Source: Malania oleifera
Lineage: Eukaryota > Streptophyta > Magnoliopsida > Santalales > Ximeniaceae
DNA length: 64,000 nucleotides
Direction: 5' to 3'
NCBI RefSeq assembly: GCF_029873635.1
Contig: NC_080420.1
Coordinates: forward strand, 125,275,958-125,339,957
The position numbers and the translations under genes are program-made. Shown here one piece after another: positions 34,375-46,658 of this stretch; the first letter of the stretch is position 1, and each line of letters opens with the position of its first letter. The notes beneath the pieces are model-generated. The model was not told the origin of the DNA. It made no database searches and saw only the letters and a list, made by a program, of their open reading frames with translations.

Positions 34375-36716
34375 GTAACTAATAAAGTCGGAGAATTGTT
34401 GTAAACTAATGTATACTAAACAACAATGTAAACTAATGTATACTAAACAACAAAGTCAAAGAATTTTTGTACACATTTGATATGTGTGGGTTTATTCACT
34501 CTTGTGAGAAAACATGCGTTTATTATACATTCATCATTAGTGTGTATACATATGCGTAGTTCAGCAGATAATAAAGTAAACAATAAAGTCGGAAAATCCT
34601 GTACAGTGTACACGAGTGTGCTAAACAACAAAGTCAGAGAATTTCTGTATGCGGGTGTGTACATGTGTACGTTTACTCTCTTACGAGCAAGCTTACAATA
34701 GTACATATTATACTATGTATATGGTATAAACTTATAAATTAATAGTAAATAAAAGTGTGATATTTGAGTGATAATTAAGTGTAATACTATTTTTTTATTC
34801 GAACAATTACACATTAAGTAATTATTACCAAAAAGAATTTTAAAATTTTTAAAATTCATTAAAATTCACCATGACCGAAACTACACAATACAAGATATAA
34901 CTCATTTCTAAGTCTTAATATATTCAAACTCGAAACCTTTAAACTTTATCAAATAAAGCATCCCTTAGTTTTTATTTTATGCATTCAAATAATTAAGGGC
35001 ACATCCATATATATAGAAATCCTAATTTGCCTAATTGGTAGTTAATAAAATTAATAATTGCCTACACGTTTAGCATAAAGGAATAGAATGGAATCAAGTA
35101 GAAAGGGATCAAATTTATTATTTGATATTGTCATGTTTTCCACTCAAATTTTCATTCCTTTCTATTCTCACCTCATTCCACTCCGCAAACCAAACATGAA
35201 CCTATGTACTGTAGTAGGTTTCTAATTTAGAAGAATAACTACCTTAGAAATAAATGTTGCAATCTTTCTGATTTTGAGAGATTTAATTGAAAACAAATTT
35301 TGATTCTTATTTGGTTACTATTAAAGATCTTGGCAGCCTACTAATTCATGAAACACACCCCTTTGAAATAGCCAGCTGCACGATACTAAAGGAAGCCAAA
35401 TAATGAATTCTATCCAACAGCAAAAAATGGAGACTAATCTTGCCATAAAAACATGTCCATTACATTCCAACCAAATACCCTACAAAACTATTCAATTTCC
35501 ACATCTCCATATGACTGAGCCATCTGTAAACAACCAAAACCTGTAAAACAAATAGCCAACATCTCCACATTTCCCAACAAAACCAATCTTCTAACAAACC
35601 GAATAACTCATTTCCACACCCTACAAGTAGGATCTGAATGATAAATTTGAACTCTTAAAATTTATGCAGAATTAAACTTAGATATGCTACTAATATTTTT
35701 CACATTAATAGCATTCCTTATTCTGGCTTGCCTTTTTTTTTTTTTTTAATATTCTGGCCTGCCTTACTAGTATGTGAATGATAACTCTGAACTTTCACAA
35801 AATATCTTCTTCTTTTACCGTAAAAACAAACTAGTAGGGTGTCAAAATCTTTAATAGTAACCAAATAAGAATCAAAATTTGTTCCCAATTAAATCTCTCA
35901 ACAATCAAAAGATTGCAACATTTATTTCTAAGCCAACTATTCTTCCAAATTAAAAACCTACTGCAGTAGATAGGACTCATTTCATGTTTGGGTTACGGAA
36001 TGGAATGAGTGAGAATGGAAAGGAATGAAAATTTGAGTGGAGAATAGGACAAAATCGAATAATAAATTCTATCCATTTATACTCGATTCCATTATATTCC
36101 TTTATGCTAAATGTTTAGGCAATTATTAATCCTATTAACTAGCAATTAGGCAAATTAGGATTTCTATATATATGGTTGTGCCCTTAATTATTTTTATGCA
36201 TAAAATAAAAATTAAGGGATGCTTTATTTGATAAAGTTTAAAGGTTTCAAGTTTGAATATATTAAGACTTAGAAATGAGTTATATCTCGTATTGTGTAGT
36301 TCTGTTCGAGGTGAATTTTAATGAATTTTAAAAATTTTAAATTTCTTTTTGGTAAGAATTATTTAATATGTAATTGAACGAATAAAAGAAATAGTATTAC
36401 ACTGATTAATTATTGCTTAGATATCACACTTTTATTTACTATTACTTTATAAGTTTATTCCATATACATAGTATAATATGTACGAAATATCTGTTTACAA
36501 AACGACAATTTAGTATGTAAGATTGCTCGTAAAAGAGTAAACGTACACATGTACACACCCACATAAAGAAATTCTCCAACAGTGAATGTATAATAAACGC
36601 ATGTTTTCTCGTAAGAGTGAGTAAACCCACACACATATAAAGCCTGTACAAAATTTCTTCGACTTTGTTGTTTATTACACATTCGTTTACAACAATTCTC
36701 CGACTTTATTTGTTAC
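34375..36716. repeat. 2.3-kb imperfect inverted repeat (foldback element)
   Basis: The left arm (34375-about 35346) begins GTAACTAATAAAGTCGGAG. The right arm (about 35830-36716) is its diverged reverse complement, ending CTCCGACTTTATTTGTTAC. Matches run along the whole arms (for example CATGCGTTTATTATACATTC, the ATTTTCATTCCTTTC segment and CAAATTTTGATTCTTATTTG), around a 480-bp loop. Each arm has subterminal repeats of AACAAAGTCGGAGAATTTTTGTA type. No coding sequence and no target duplication were found. A long-TIR MITE or MULE-derived element is plausible; the superfamily is unassigned. Confidence 0.85.
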
Positions 36717-36926
36717 AGACCCATGTCGTGCTGTAATTATTGCGATTTGGTCGACCGTGGGCTTTACCGGGCGACTGAAACCACAAACTTTATATAGTTT
36801 TAGATGCGGGATAGCTTCATTTTTTTTCTTTCCTTGAGAGCAAACTGAAGTTACTCCTTGTTTGTGTTCCCTTCACATTCCTCACCTTTGATCATCTAAA
36901 AATCCTACCCCAATCCATCATTTACA

Positions 36927-38147
36927 ATGTTAGGAGCCGAAAGACGGATTGAGTCTAGAGCTGCTCCCATAGATTGGTTCGTTTCTCCCGAGAAGAAGAT
37001 TAGGTATGAGAGGGATTTCAAAACAAAAGATCCCATCTTTGGTAAGATCCTTGACATTCCATTCATGCAATCTCATTTCAATAATATTTTGGAGATGTTT
37101 AAGTATCAAGGATGGTACTCTTTCATAGCTGATCAGCCGAGGGGAATGTACTCGATTCTTGTAAGGTTATTCTATGCAAATCTGAGGCAAGTTGATCGGG
37201 GGTACTACTCTAGGGTCATGGACATGGATATTAGATTTGATGAGGATTACCTTGCTGAGACTTTCAATGTCGTGCGAGGTGAAGTTATTTGTCCTAATAT
37301 GAAGTCCTCTTGGATCAATGAACAGGAGTTCTCAGTGGAAAGGTTTATAGGTCTGGTGATGTCTAATTTTGTGGTCAATGAAAATCATCCTCTAGATTAT
37401 AGGACGACTTTCAATCTCGAGGCCAAAATAGTCCATCACCTTATCACATTTAACATCCTATCAAAATCTGGCTCTAAAGACCACATATTCTTTCTAGACT
37501 GCTTCATTATGTGGTGCCTATTCATGAGAAAGAAGCTGGATTTGCCCTCCTTGGTTATCAAATGGATGTTTATGAAGACTTGTGGAAAAAGGACAGTACT
37601 GCCATATGGGAGCATTCAAAATAATGTCTTCCTACGATTAGGGGTTACCAAATCTCATTATTCACTGCTGAAAAAGAAGAAAAACTCCGACTTGTTCTCC
37701 TCCACTACTATGAAACTAATGGGCTACGAGCTTGTAGGAAACATGCGGTTGCCTACCATCCCAGAGAGAATAGGAGCCCCTCCAGTGGCACCACAAAAGC
37801 AGCCTCCTCAGTCCTTCATTACAGACATCATGACTGCCCTCACAGGTCTGGCATCCTCCTTCGCTGAGTTCAAGGAGTCCCAAATTCAGTCCATTGAATC
37901 TATTTAGAGAGAGTTGAGGGAACTGGTCACCACATTAGAAAACCGACACACTGCCCTTTGCAACAGAATCAGTGAGCTTGATTCCATAGTGAAGGCAAAT
38001 TTTCATTTGCTTGATGATCACCTCAGAGAGATGAATGATGAGAATGAAAAGGGGAATCAAATGGTGGTCAGTGAAGAAGAGGAAGGCACTATTGGGGAGT
38101 TGAGGGACAGACATAGAGGGAACCCCTCAGAATCAGCTGCTTATTAG
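36927..38147 (+). pseudogene. Transposon-associated ORF (Transposase_32-like), one in-frame TAG
   Basis: 406 codons with a single TAG (37905-37907). The N-terminal part (MLGAERRIESRAAPIDWFVS) is followed by a conserved-looking core: LVRLFYANLRQVDRGYYSRV, DEDYLAETFNVVRGEV, HHLITFNILSKSGSKDHIFF, CFIMWCLFMRKKLDLPSLVI and LPYGSIQNNVFLRLGV. This resembles the putative plant transposon protein domain (PF20167-type) common near copia and other plant elements. A coiled-coil, Glu-rich tail follows (ELRELVTTLENRH, then DDHLREMNDENEKG). It has far fewer stops than its neighbours, so it is recent or constrained. ATG at 36927 is the first in frame, after a leader with TATATAG near 36793. Its function and element are unknown. 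Confidence 0.55.
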
Positions 38148-38223
38148 TTTCTTTTTTCTTATATACACTTTTTATGGGTCTGTAACTTTATACAATTTTT
38201 ATTTTGTTTTTGCATTGCATATG

Positions 38224-38226
<3 letters not shown>

Positions 38227-38254
<28 letters not shown>
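38227..38254. repeat. (CA)n microsatellite
   Basis: About 14 CA repeats downstream of the 36927 ORF. Confidence 0.9.
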
Positions 38255-38329
38255 TTTTGATTATTGCTTTTACTCTATGGTGGTTGATTTGATTTCTAAT
38301 CACACGATGGCATGAACTTTTTAATTTTT

Positions 38330-38640
38330 TTGAATATTCTATCTGGTTGTTGATGCCTCCAGTATGACTGATGCAGTGATGTGATTACTAGTAATTGGTA
38401 TCTGCAAGATGCAAATATGTTATGAATGGATGGTTATTGTGTGACTTGCAGGTATGGGATATGTTGAATTTACAGATGGCATGTTGCCGAATTTTTATTA
38501 GAAATCCCATGCACAAAATCACACACCATTTGCTGAATAATAAAATCATTTTTGAAAGGTTGAGTGATTTTCAAATGATATATGATCTTAATCTCTAAAT
38601 CCATTTTTGATTTTACTATGTGTGCTTTCTATTCACTTTG
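38330..38640 (+). repeat. CACTA-2 intron-like repeat outside CACTA-2
   Basis: Shares an ordered set of phrases with CACTA-2 at about 28520-28830: CTGATGCAGT, GGTATCxGCAxGATGC, AATTTACAGAxGGCATG then GCCGAA, and TTTTTGAAAGGxTGAGTGA. This suggests the stretch behind the 36927 ORF derives from a CACTA-type gene, not from the Copia element to its right. Confidence 0.6.
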
Positions 38641-38699
38641 GACTCACGTGTTTTATTGGATCATTGTCATTGTGGTCGAGTCTTTAGGAAGCCTTAGTA

Positions 38700-41055
38700 T
38701 GTAATGACCTGGAAAGTTAAAATAATTAGGAAATACAATAAATAAAATGGATTAATGGGTAATAAGGAAAAAGGAAAGAAATTAGAAAAGGAACAGAAGG
38801 CCTCATCGATGAATGTCCTGTCCTCGTCGACGAGTGTCCTTCTAAAGCTCATCGACGAATCCAGTTCCTCGTCGGCGAAGGAATCTCGAGAGAGTATATT
38901 TTGAAACTCTAAATTTCAGCGACAAATGTATCTTCTCATTGACAAAGTCTCTACAGTGCCTCATCAACGAATCCACGTGTCTTATCGACGAAGCCCAGTC
39001 TATAAATAGGTTATTCTTCATTTTTCAATGTAATTCATGAACCTTCTTCACTCTCTTTCTCTATAAACGGTTTTCCTACCTTCTCTCTTCGATTTCGGGC
39101 CGAATTTGACTCGGTTTGATGATCTGGAACTGCCACGAGGTTCGTAGGATCATTCTCTGCAAGGATGTAGGAGTTGATCGTTGGTTTGAGAGGTTTGGGA
39201 AACATCCCAAAATCATGGTAAGTGAATTATTTTGGGATTTCCTTAATGAATAATATTGTATGGAGCCTAGGAAATAGTAAATAAGTGTTTTCCTTGAGAT
39301 TTGAGTTAGTTGGAATTTATTTTAATTAAGTTAGGATTTTTGATTCAGGATCCAAGTGAATGCTGCTAGCGTAGTTTGAAAGTCAGGTAAGGGGGAAATT
39401 TATATATTAAATCAGGTTTTTTATGAATTAAAATGGATTATGTGTTATTTATATATATGTTTTTATGTGGGTTTAAAATGCCAACCATGAAATTTATGTT
39501 TTCTGAGTCTAAGAATGTTTATATAGCTATGTATATGTGAAAGTAAATTGATGAAAGTGAAAAGGAATTTTTTGAGGAATTTATGTGAGAAATGAAATGT
39601 ATTTTCAGCATATAAATGTTAAATGTGGGTTCGCCTATTTTACAGGATTATGTATGAAATTACTATTAAATTGTGTGGCATGAGATTTTTTGCGAATATA
39701 TGCTAAATGTATGAGATGCAGGCTAAGCAAGTAAAATATTGAGAATAAAATATGATATGGACAATGTTGCATGTGTATGTTAAATGCAACCATGTAAATG
39801 TAAGACAACTGAAAGACAGTCATGTTAACATATTCTAGCGCATTTCTATGTGGACTAACTGTAGCAGATTTTAGTGCATTTTTATGCGGACTAACTGATG
39901 ATGGCTAAAGACCAGCTGTAGTACGGAGGAATGAAATGAAAACGTTATGCAATGAAATGACAATGGAATGACCATGGAATGAAATGACAAATGTGAATGA
40001 TGTATAATGGGAAAGTGTCACTTAAAGTGAAGCGAAATGCAATGGTCAAGCTATGAATATGAACAGATGTGTATGAATGAATAATGATAGAAAGGAATAA
40101 AGTATTATGATATTAGAAGTATCTATGTATGTAGAACATGTTACGATTGAGTGAGGCAAACTCTTCGCCTGAGGGCTTGCTGAGAAAGGCAAGTGCACTA
40201 GTAGCTTCAGATGTGGCAGTAGCTGCATAACATACTAGGGCAGAGGGAACCTACTTATATGAGCGGGTAGATTTCTCTATCCTTAGGGCATTTGCCGGTA
40301 AACTATTGTTGAATGCGTGAGTACGAAATCAAGTTAAGACTTAAGGGCTTACTGAGTTAGGTGAGTGCTCTGATATGCTTTAGTTGTGGCCTTACGGTTA
40401 CCTAAGTATCAGAGCAAATGTGTGCTACTTGTATGGGTGGGTAATCACCCCTATCCTATCTCGTGGGTTAAATCTCTATATGTGTTTGAATAGGATCATA
40501 AAATAATTTCAGAGTTATGTTAATGGTTTGCAAATGTATAAAAATGATTTCTATATACCTCATGTTAGCCATTCGCTATTTTAATATGTGTATTTATTCC
40601 TTAACTGAGATGTGTCTCACCCGAATATAAATGTTTCTTTTTCAGGACATCCTCGAGGTCGGGCTTAGGAGCTTGAGGGTTTATATAGCCTTTTGAGGGT
40701 TGTAAGAGAAAAGGGTATATTTTTTATATGCTGGGGAGTTGTATAAAGTTTAAGTTTAAGTTTAAGTTTATGTTTTATGTCTTTATGTTTTAAGTCTGTT
40801 GAGAAATGAATGATTGTGAAAATACTGAAATATTTTGGAGATGTATGTATCCATAGAAATGCAGGTGATGGATGAATATTATGGAATATAGATAGGAATA
40901 GTAAACTCTGGTATTACGTTATTGTGGTATTAATGTATTATGGATTATGGAGATTATGTTTATGTTTTCCACTACGTATGTATGGAATTATGGATTATTA
41001 GGGTTTTATCAGGTATAATGCACCAAACCCGAGTTTATGGGTTCAGGGCGTTACA
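38700..41055 (+). mobile_element. Gypsy-5 5' LTR
   Basis: 2356 bp, TGTAATGACCTGG...GGGCGTTACA. Flanking 5-mers TAGTA (38695-38699) and CAGTA (45000-45004, after the 3' LTR) form a target duplication with one mismatch. The U3 carries palindromic TCGTCGACGA-type repeats (38805-38990) just before a TATA box. Nearly identical in layout to the 3' LTR, apart from a roughly 20-bp deletion near 39360. Confidence 0.93.
39000..39009 (+). promoter_or_regulatory. TATA box, Gypsy-5 5' LTR
   Basis: CTATAAATAG directly after the GTCGACGA-type repeat cluster. The same box is at 42909-42918 in the 3' LTR and, on the minus strand, at 48718-48727 and 52356-52365 in Gypsy-6. Confidence 0.7.
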
Positions 41056-41058
41056 TTA

Positions 41059-41070
41059 TGGTATTAGAGC
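41059..41070 (+). other. Primer-binding site of Gypsy-5
   Basis: TGGTATTAGAGC three bases after the 5' LTR, a one-base variant of the initiator tRNA-Met type. Confidence 0.8.
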
Positions 41071-41415
41071 AATGATTTTGGGATTTTGAAAATTTAGGAA
41101 ATGATTTACACCAGAGTATAGGAATAAGTTAGGATGAAAATAGGAGATGAATAGGTTAGGTACTAAGAAATATGTTTGGTGTAGGGAAGCATAGGATTTT
41201 GTTTTGTGATTTAGAGGCAAAAATACGTCGACCATTTCCTGTGATTTTTTTGAAGCAGTCGACAACCTCAGAAAAGCATAGGATTTTGTTTTGTTTCTAA
41301 ATTGAGAGACTAGTCCTTATATGGAGATTTTGATTTTTATTGGATTTAATCTAATGATTATGTTGTTTGAGGTTATAATATAAAATTCTTATCTTTTCTT
41401 TATCCTAATTTCAGG

Positions 41416-42462
41416 ATGGATTCTGGAGATGAGAATGTAGAGGTTGAGGGAAGAGAGGATTCAATGACTTCTAGTGAAGAAGAAATAGATACCTCTAAGG
41501 TGCTGCGAGGTATCGTCCGTCAAGTTAAAGCAGAAATGAAGAAGGATCAAAAGAAATAGAACTGTCCACCTGTAGGACAAAACTGCAGCATAAAAGAGTT
41601 TATGAGGATGAACCCTCCAGCCTTTACATGAGAACCTGATCCTGTGGTTGTAGAGAACTAGGTACAGAAGATAGAGGAGATTATGGTTATACTCAACTGC
41701 ACGGACAAACAGAAGGTCTGCTATACCACTTTCAAGATGATAGGAGAGGCGAAGCGCAGGTGGCTTTCTGCGAAGCTTCTAGAGGATCATAGGGTGGTAA
41801 AGGTAGCTCTTACCTGGGAGAGATTCAAGGAACTGTTCTTTGATAGGTATTTTCCTTCATCTATTAGAGAGGAAAAGATTGAAGAGTTTACTAATCTGAC
41901 CCAGGGGGATATGACGGTTGCGGAGTATGCGGCTAGATTTGTGGAGTTGTCGCATTTCACTCCATATCTGATCCTAAATGAAGCAAGGAAGGCTAGAAAA
42001 TTTGAAAAAGGCTTGAGGCGCAGAATCTACGAGTTGGTGGTTGGGTTTTAGGTTCAAAATTTTTTAGAATTAGTCGATAAGGCTTTGGTACTGGAAAAGA
42101 GTATCCAGGGAAGCACTGAGTCTGTAGAGCAGAAGAAGAGACTTGCACCATCTAGTTTTCAGTTTAAGACCAGTCAGGGATCGGCGAAGAAAGGAAAGGA
42201 AGCAGTGGGCCTTGGATGCTCGAAGTGTGATAAAAGGCATATGGGCGAATGTTGGTTTGGCACTCTGAATTGCTACAGGTGTGGCAAGCGAGTGCATATC
42301 AAGAAAGATTGTCGAGAATCATTGCCTATGGTAGCTGTTCAGAATCAGGATCGGGGGAAACAACAAGTACCACTTGGAAGAGGTGGTCCAGCCCGACTGT
42401 ACACACTTTGAGATGAGGAGGATGCCATCAGAGAAGCAGGTGTGAGATTATATTTAAAATAG
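41416..42462 (+). pseudogene. Gypsy-5 gag (gag-only element)
   Basis: From MDSGDENVEVEGREDS the frame shows gypsy gag: MRMNPPAFT, then CTDKQKVCYTTFKMIGEAKR, ALTWERFKELFFDRYFPSS, EEKIEEFTNLTQGDMTV, FEKGLRRRIYELV and two zinc knuckles (CSKCDKRHMGEC, CYRCGKRVHIKKDC). It ends GGPARLYTL, stop, DEEDAIREAGVRLYLK, stop. At least five in-frame stops. Protease, RT, RNase H and integrase are wholly absent: only about 150 bp of non-coding DNA separate gag from the polypurine tract (GAAGGGAGAA, 42601-42610). The same architecture recurs in Gypsy-6. Confidence 0.9.
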
Positions 42463-42610
42463 TGATGATTTAATAGAGAATGATTGCTTGATTTATATGA
42501 TGAGATATATGTTGAGTTCTTATGATGATAGTTAGCAAATGAATTTGAGTAATGTAAAAGGATGCTTAGTTAGTAAAATTTTGAGGACGAAATTCTTAAG
42601 GAAGGGAGAA

Positions 42611-44999
42611 TGTAATGACCCGAAAATTTAAAATAATTAGGAAATACAATAAATGAAATAGATTAATGGGTAATAAAGAAAAAGGAAAGAAATTAGAAAA
42701 GGAACAATAGGTTTCGTCGACAAATGTCCTGTCCTTGTCGACAAGTGTCCTTCTAAAGCTCGTCGACGAATCCAGTTCCTCGTCGACGAAAGAATTCCAA
42801 GAGAGTATTTTGAAACTTTGAATTTTAGCGACAAAGGTATCTTCTCGTCGACGAAGTCTCTACAGTGTCTCATCGATGAATCCACGTGTCTCGTTGACGA
42901 AGCCCTGTCTATAAATAGGTTGTTCTTCATTTTTCAGCATAATTCACGAACCTTCTTCACTCTCTCTCTCTCTCTCTCTAAAAATGGTTTTCCTACCTTC
43001 TTTCTTCGATTTTGGGTTGGATTTGACCCAGTTTGACGATCTGGAACCGCCACGAGGTTCGTAGGATCATTCTCTACAAGGTTGTAGGAGCTGATCGTTG
43101 GTTTGAGAGGTTTGTGAAATATCCCAAAATCAAGGTAAGTGAATTATTTTTTGATTTCCTTAATGAATAATGTTGTATGGAGCCTAGGAAATAGTAAATA
43201 AGTGTTTTCCTTAAGATTTGAGTTAGTTGGAATTTATTTTAATTAAATTAGGATTTTTGATTCAGGGTCCAAGTGAACGTTGCGGGTATCGGTTTGGGGA
43301 TCCTGCCAGCGTAGTTTGAAAGTTAGGTAAGGGGAAAATTTATATATTAAACCAAGTTTTTCATAAATTAAAATGGATTATGTGTTATATATATATATAT
43401 ATATATATATTTATGTGGGTTTAAAATGCCAACCATGAAATTTATGTTTTCTGAGTCTATGAATGTTTATATAGCTATGTATATGTGAAAGTAAATTGAT
43501 GAAAGTGAAAATGAATTTTCTGAGGAATTTATGTGAGAAATGAAATGTATTTTCAGCATATAAATGTTAAATGTGGGTTCGCTTATTTTACAAGAATATG
43601 TATGAAATTACTGTAAAATTGTGTGGCATGAGATTCTTTGCGAATATATGCTAAATGTATAAGATGTAAGTTAAGTAAGTAAAGTATTGAGAATAAAATA
43701 TGATATGGACAATGTTGCATGTGTATGTTAAATGCAACCATGTAAATGTAAGACAGCTGAAAGATAGTCATGTTAGCAGATTCTAGCGCATTTCTATATG
43801 GACCAACTGTAGCAGATTCTAGCGCATTTCTATGTGGACTAACTGATGATGACTAAAGACTAGTTGTAGTACGAAGGAATGAAATGAAAACGTTATGCAA
43901 TGAAATGACAATGGAATGACCATGGAATGACATGACCAATGTGAATGATGTAAAATGGGAAAGAGTCACTTAAAGTGAAACATAATGTAATGCTTATGCT
44001 ATGAACATAAACAGATGTGTATGAATGAATAGTGACAGAAAAGAATAATGTATTATGATATTAGAAGTATCTATGTATGTAGAACATGTTACAATTGGGT
44101 GGCAAACTCTTCGCCAAAGGGCTTGCTAAGAAAGGCGAATGCACTAGTAGCTTCAGATGTGGTAGTAGCTGTATAACGTACTAGGGCAGAGGGAACCTAC
44201 TTGTATAGGCGGATAGATTTTCCTATCCTTAGGGTCTTTGCCAGTAAACTATTGTTGAATGAGTGAGTACGAGACCAAGTTAACACTTGATGACTTACTG
44301 AGTAAGGTGAGTGCCCTAATATGCTTTAGTTGTGGCCTTAGGGTTACATAAGTATCAGAGCAAAGAGGTGCTACTTGTATGGGCGGGTAATCACCCCTAT
44401 CCTTGGGCAATCTCGTGGGTTAAATCTCTGGATGTGTTTGAATAGGATCAAAAAATGATTTCAGAGTTATGTTAATGATTTGAAAATGTATTAAAATGAT
44501 ATCTATATACCTTATGTTAGCCACATGCTATTTTAATATGCGTATTTATTCCCTTATTGAGATGTGTCTCACCCGAATATGAATGTTTCTTCTTCAGGAC
44601 ATCCTCGAGGTCGAGCTTAGGAGCTCAAGGGTTTATAGCCTTTTGAGGGTTGTAAGAGAAAATGGTATATTTTTAATATGCTGAGGAGTTGTATAAAGTT
44701 TAAGTTTAAGTTTATGTTTTATGTCTTTATGTTTTAAGTCTGTTGAGAGAGGAATGATTGTGAAAATACTAAAATATTTTGGAGATGTATGTATCCATGG
44801 AAACGCAGGTGATGGATGAATATTATGGAATATAGATAGGAATAGTAAAGTCTAGTATTACGGTATTGTGGTATTACTGTATTACGGATTATGGAGATTA
44901 TGTTTATGTTTTTCTCTGCATATGTATGAAATTGTGGATTATCAGAGTTTTATCAAGTATAACGCATCGGACCCGGGTTAATGGGTTCGGGGCGTTACA
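42611..44999 (+). mobile_element. Gypsy-5 3' LTR
   Basis: 2389 bp, TGTAATGACCCG...GGGGCGTTACA. It repeats the 5' LTR, including three intact GTCGACGA palindromes (about 42760, 42780, 42845), the TATA box (42909-42918), the AT-microsatellite region and the CTCACCCGAATAT block. Confidence 0.93.
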
Positions 45000-45966
45000 C
45001 AGTATCTGTAACTTGTCTGTCCTCAGGTTGGATTATTACAAACTATTTGATTATACACAACCAGGGTTGAAGTTTATTTTGTTTGGATTATGCCTTAGTT
45101 ACAAACAAAATGCTGCTAATTTTTTTTTTCATAACTTCTTGAGCTTTAGCAAATGCAAACTCTATAGACCTAGATGCATATTGAACACTAAGGCTGCCTT
45201 GTGCACTTAGAACATCATATTTTACTCTTATTGCATATTACTTATATGGATTGTTCTGATTACATAAGTGTTCTATACATGCTTATTTGGAACTAAGCTC
45301 GTCCTTCAAATTGTCAGGGGGAGCTTCTGAAATTAAAATTTATACTCTTCTTCATCACCTACCTTAACTTTGTTTATCAAATTAGTATGGATTGTTATAA
45401 TAAATGCCTAAATCCTTTTATCCACAACCTCCTTTATGGCCTATGGTCTTGCATTAATGTTCTACAAAATTTAAAGATCACATTTGTTGTCCCTTTTGGT
45501 TATACATTTTTCTGTCGTGTGCTAAATCAGTTAACCAGAGAAATGATGGCTTGCTTAATTTATTCTTTTAAAGTTTCTTTTTCAGCAACATCGTGACACA
45601 AAAACCTTTGCACTCGATATGCTCTTGAATAGGCATTTCCTTCAAATCATCTTCATTGGCCTCTGATTAGTTCTAAAATGACATTCTTATCCAAAACGTT
45701 TTGTTGTTAGCCCCTTTTTGCTGATGTCAAAAGGGGGAGAAGTGCTTTAGAAAAAACTAGGCATACTTATTTATGTGGGCATACTTATTTATTTCTCTTG
45801 GCATCCGAGCACGCATGACAAATATATGCACATCTTTAAAATATCTTCTGTTATGAATATGCTTGATCTGGTATATTTTTTCATATATGCATATTCTCAG
45901 GGGGAGCCCTCTTGGACTGTACCCAACTTTTGCTTTTACATTTGTCATCATAAAAAACGGGGAGAT
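45000..45966 (+). mobile_element. Copia-4 3' internal region with polypurine tracts
   Basis: Non-coding sequence with several purine blocks (CAGGGGGAGC at 45316 and 45897, AAAAGGGGGAGAAG at 45729, ACGGGGAGATT at 45957), a pattern seen at the 3' end of Sire-type copia elements. The last block abuts the LTR start at 45967. The 5' part of this element is not in the window or is deleted. Only short chance ORFs occur. Confidence 0.6.
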
Positions 45967-46658
45967 TGTTGACCTTATGGGTCATATCCCATTTTGATTA
46001 TGACAAATCCAAGGTATCTCACTTGTGCACTTAGTACTTGAACATATATTTATGGGATGACACGAAGAGTGGAGGTACTGTTAAAGCCATAAGAAGCTGA
46101 AAGAATTATTCATTAAGGATGTTGCTTAGCATCGTAAAAAGCAAAAGGAATGAAGACCAATGTTCTCTATTGTATTTGTAATTAAATTTTTGGTCTGTAA
46201 TTTTTGTGGTCTGTAATATTTGCATCTGATGCATGATAGGTATTTATGTTCAAGTGGCCATAGAAGGACTATAGGGACTAATACCTTTAGACTTAAATTC
46301 CATATGCTCGTTCACACAGGGTTGAAATAGCACAAGAGACCAAACAGGACATAAAGGCCATTTTTGTGATGTTTTGAGCAACCAAACCTTGGCAATACAA
46401 AATGTCTCGGTCGATCGAACTAGTTGGAGGTCAATAGGTTGACCAAGCCTCAGCCGACCGAACCGTTTTTGAACTAACTCTCCTCAATCGATCGAACTTT
46501 GGATGTGACCATCCTTACTGTACTTAGCCAACCGAAATGTTAGTTCAATTTAAGCTCGGGCAACCATAGTTCATAGCTCAGCCAACCAAACCTCTCACCG
46601 GGTGACTGAAAGCTCAAAGCTTTGTAAAATCGCCTAGCTCAACCGACTGGCCTTTGAC

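Noticed and set aside
34443-34706. Complementary ORFs in the inverted repeat
   Set aside because: They occur on both strands and again in the other arm, and reflect repeat sequence without protein-like composition.
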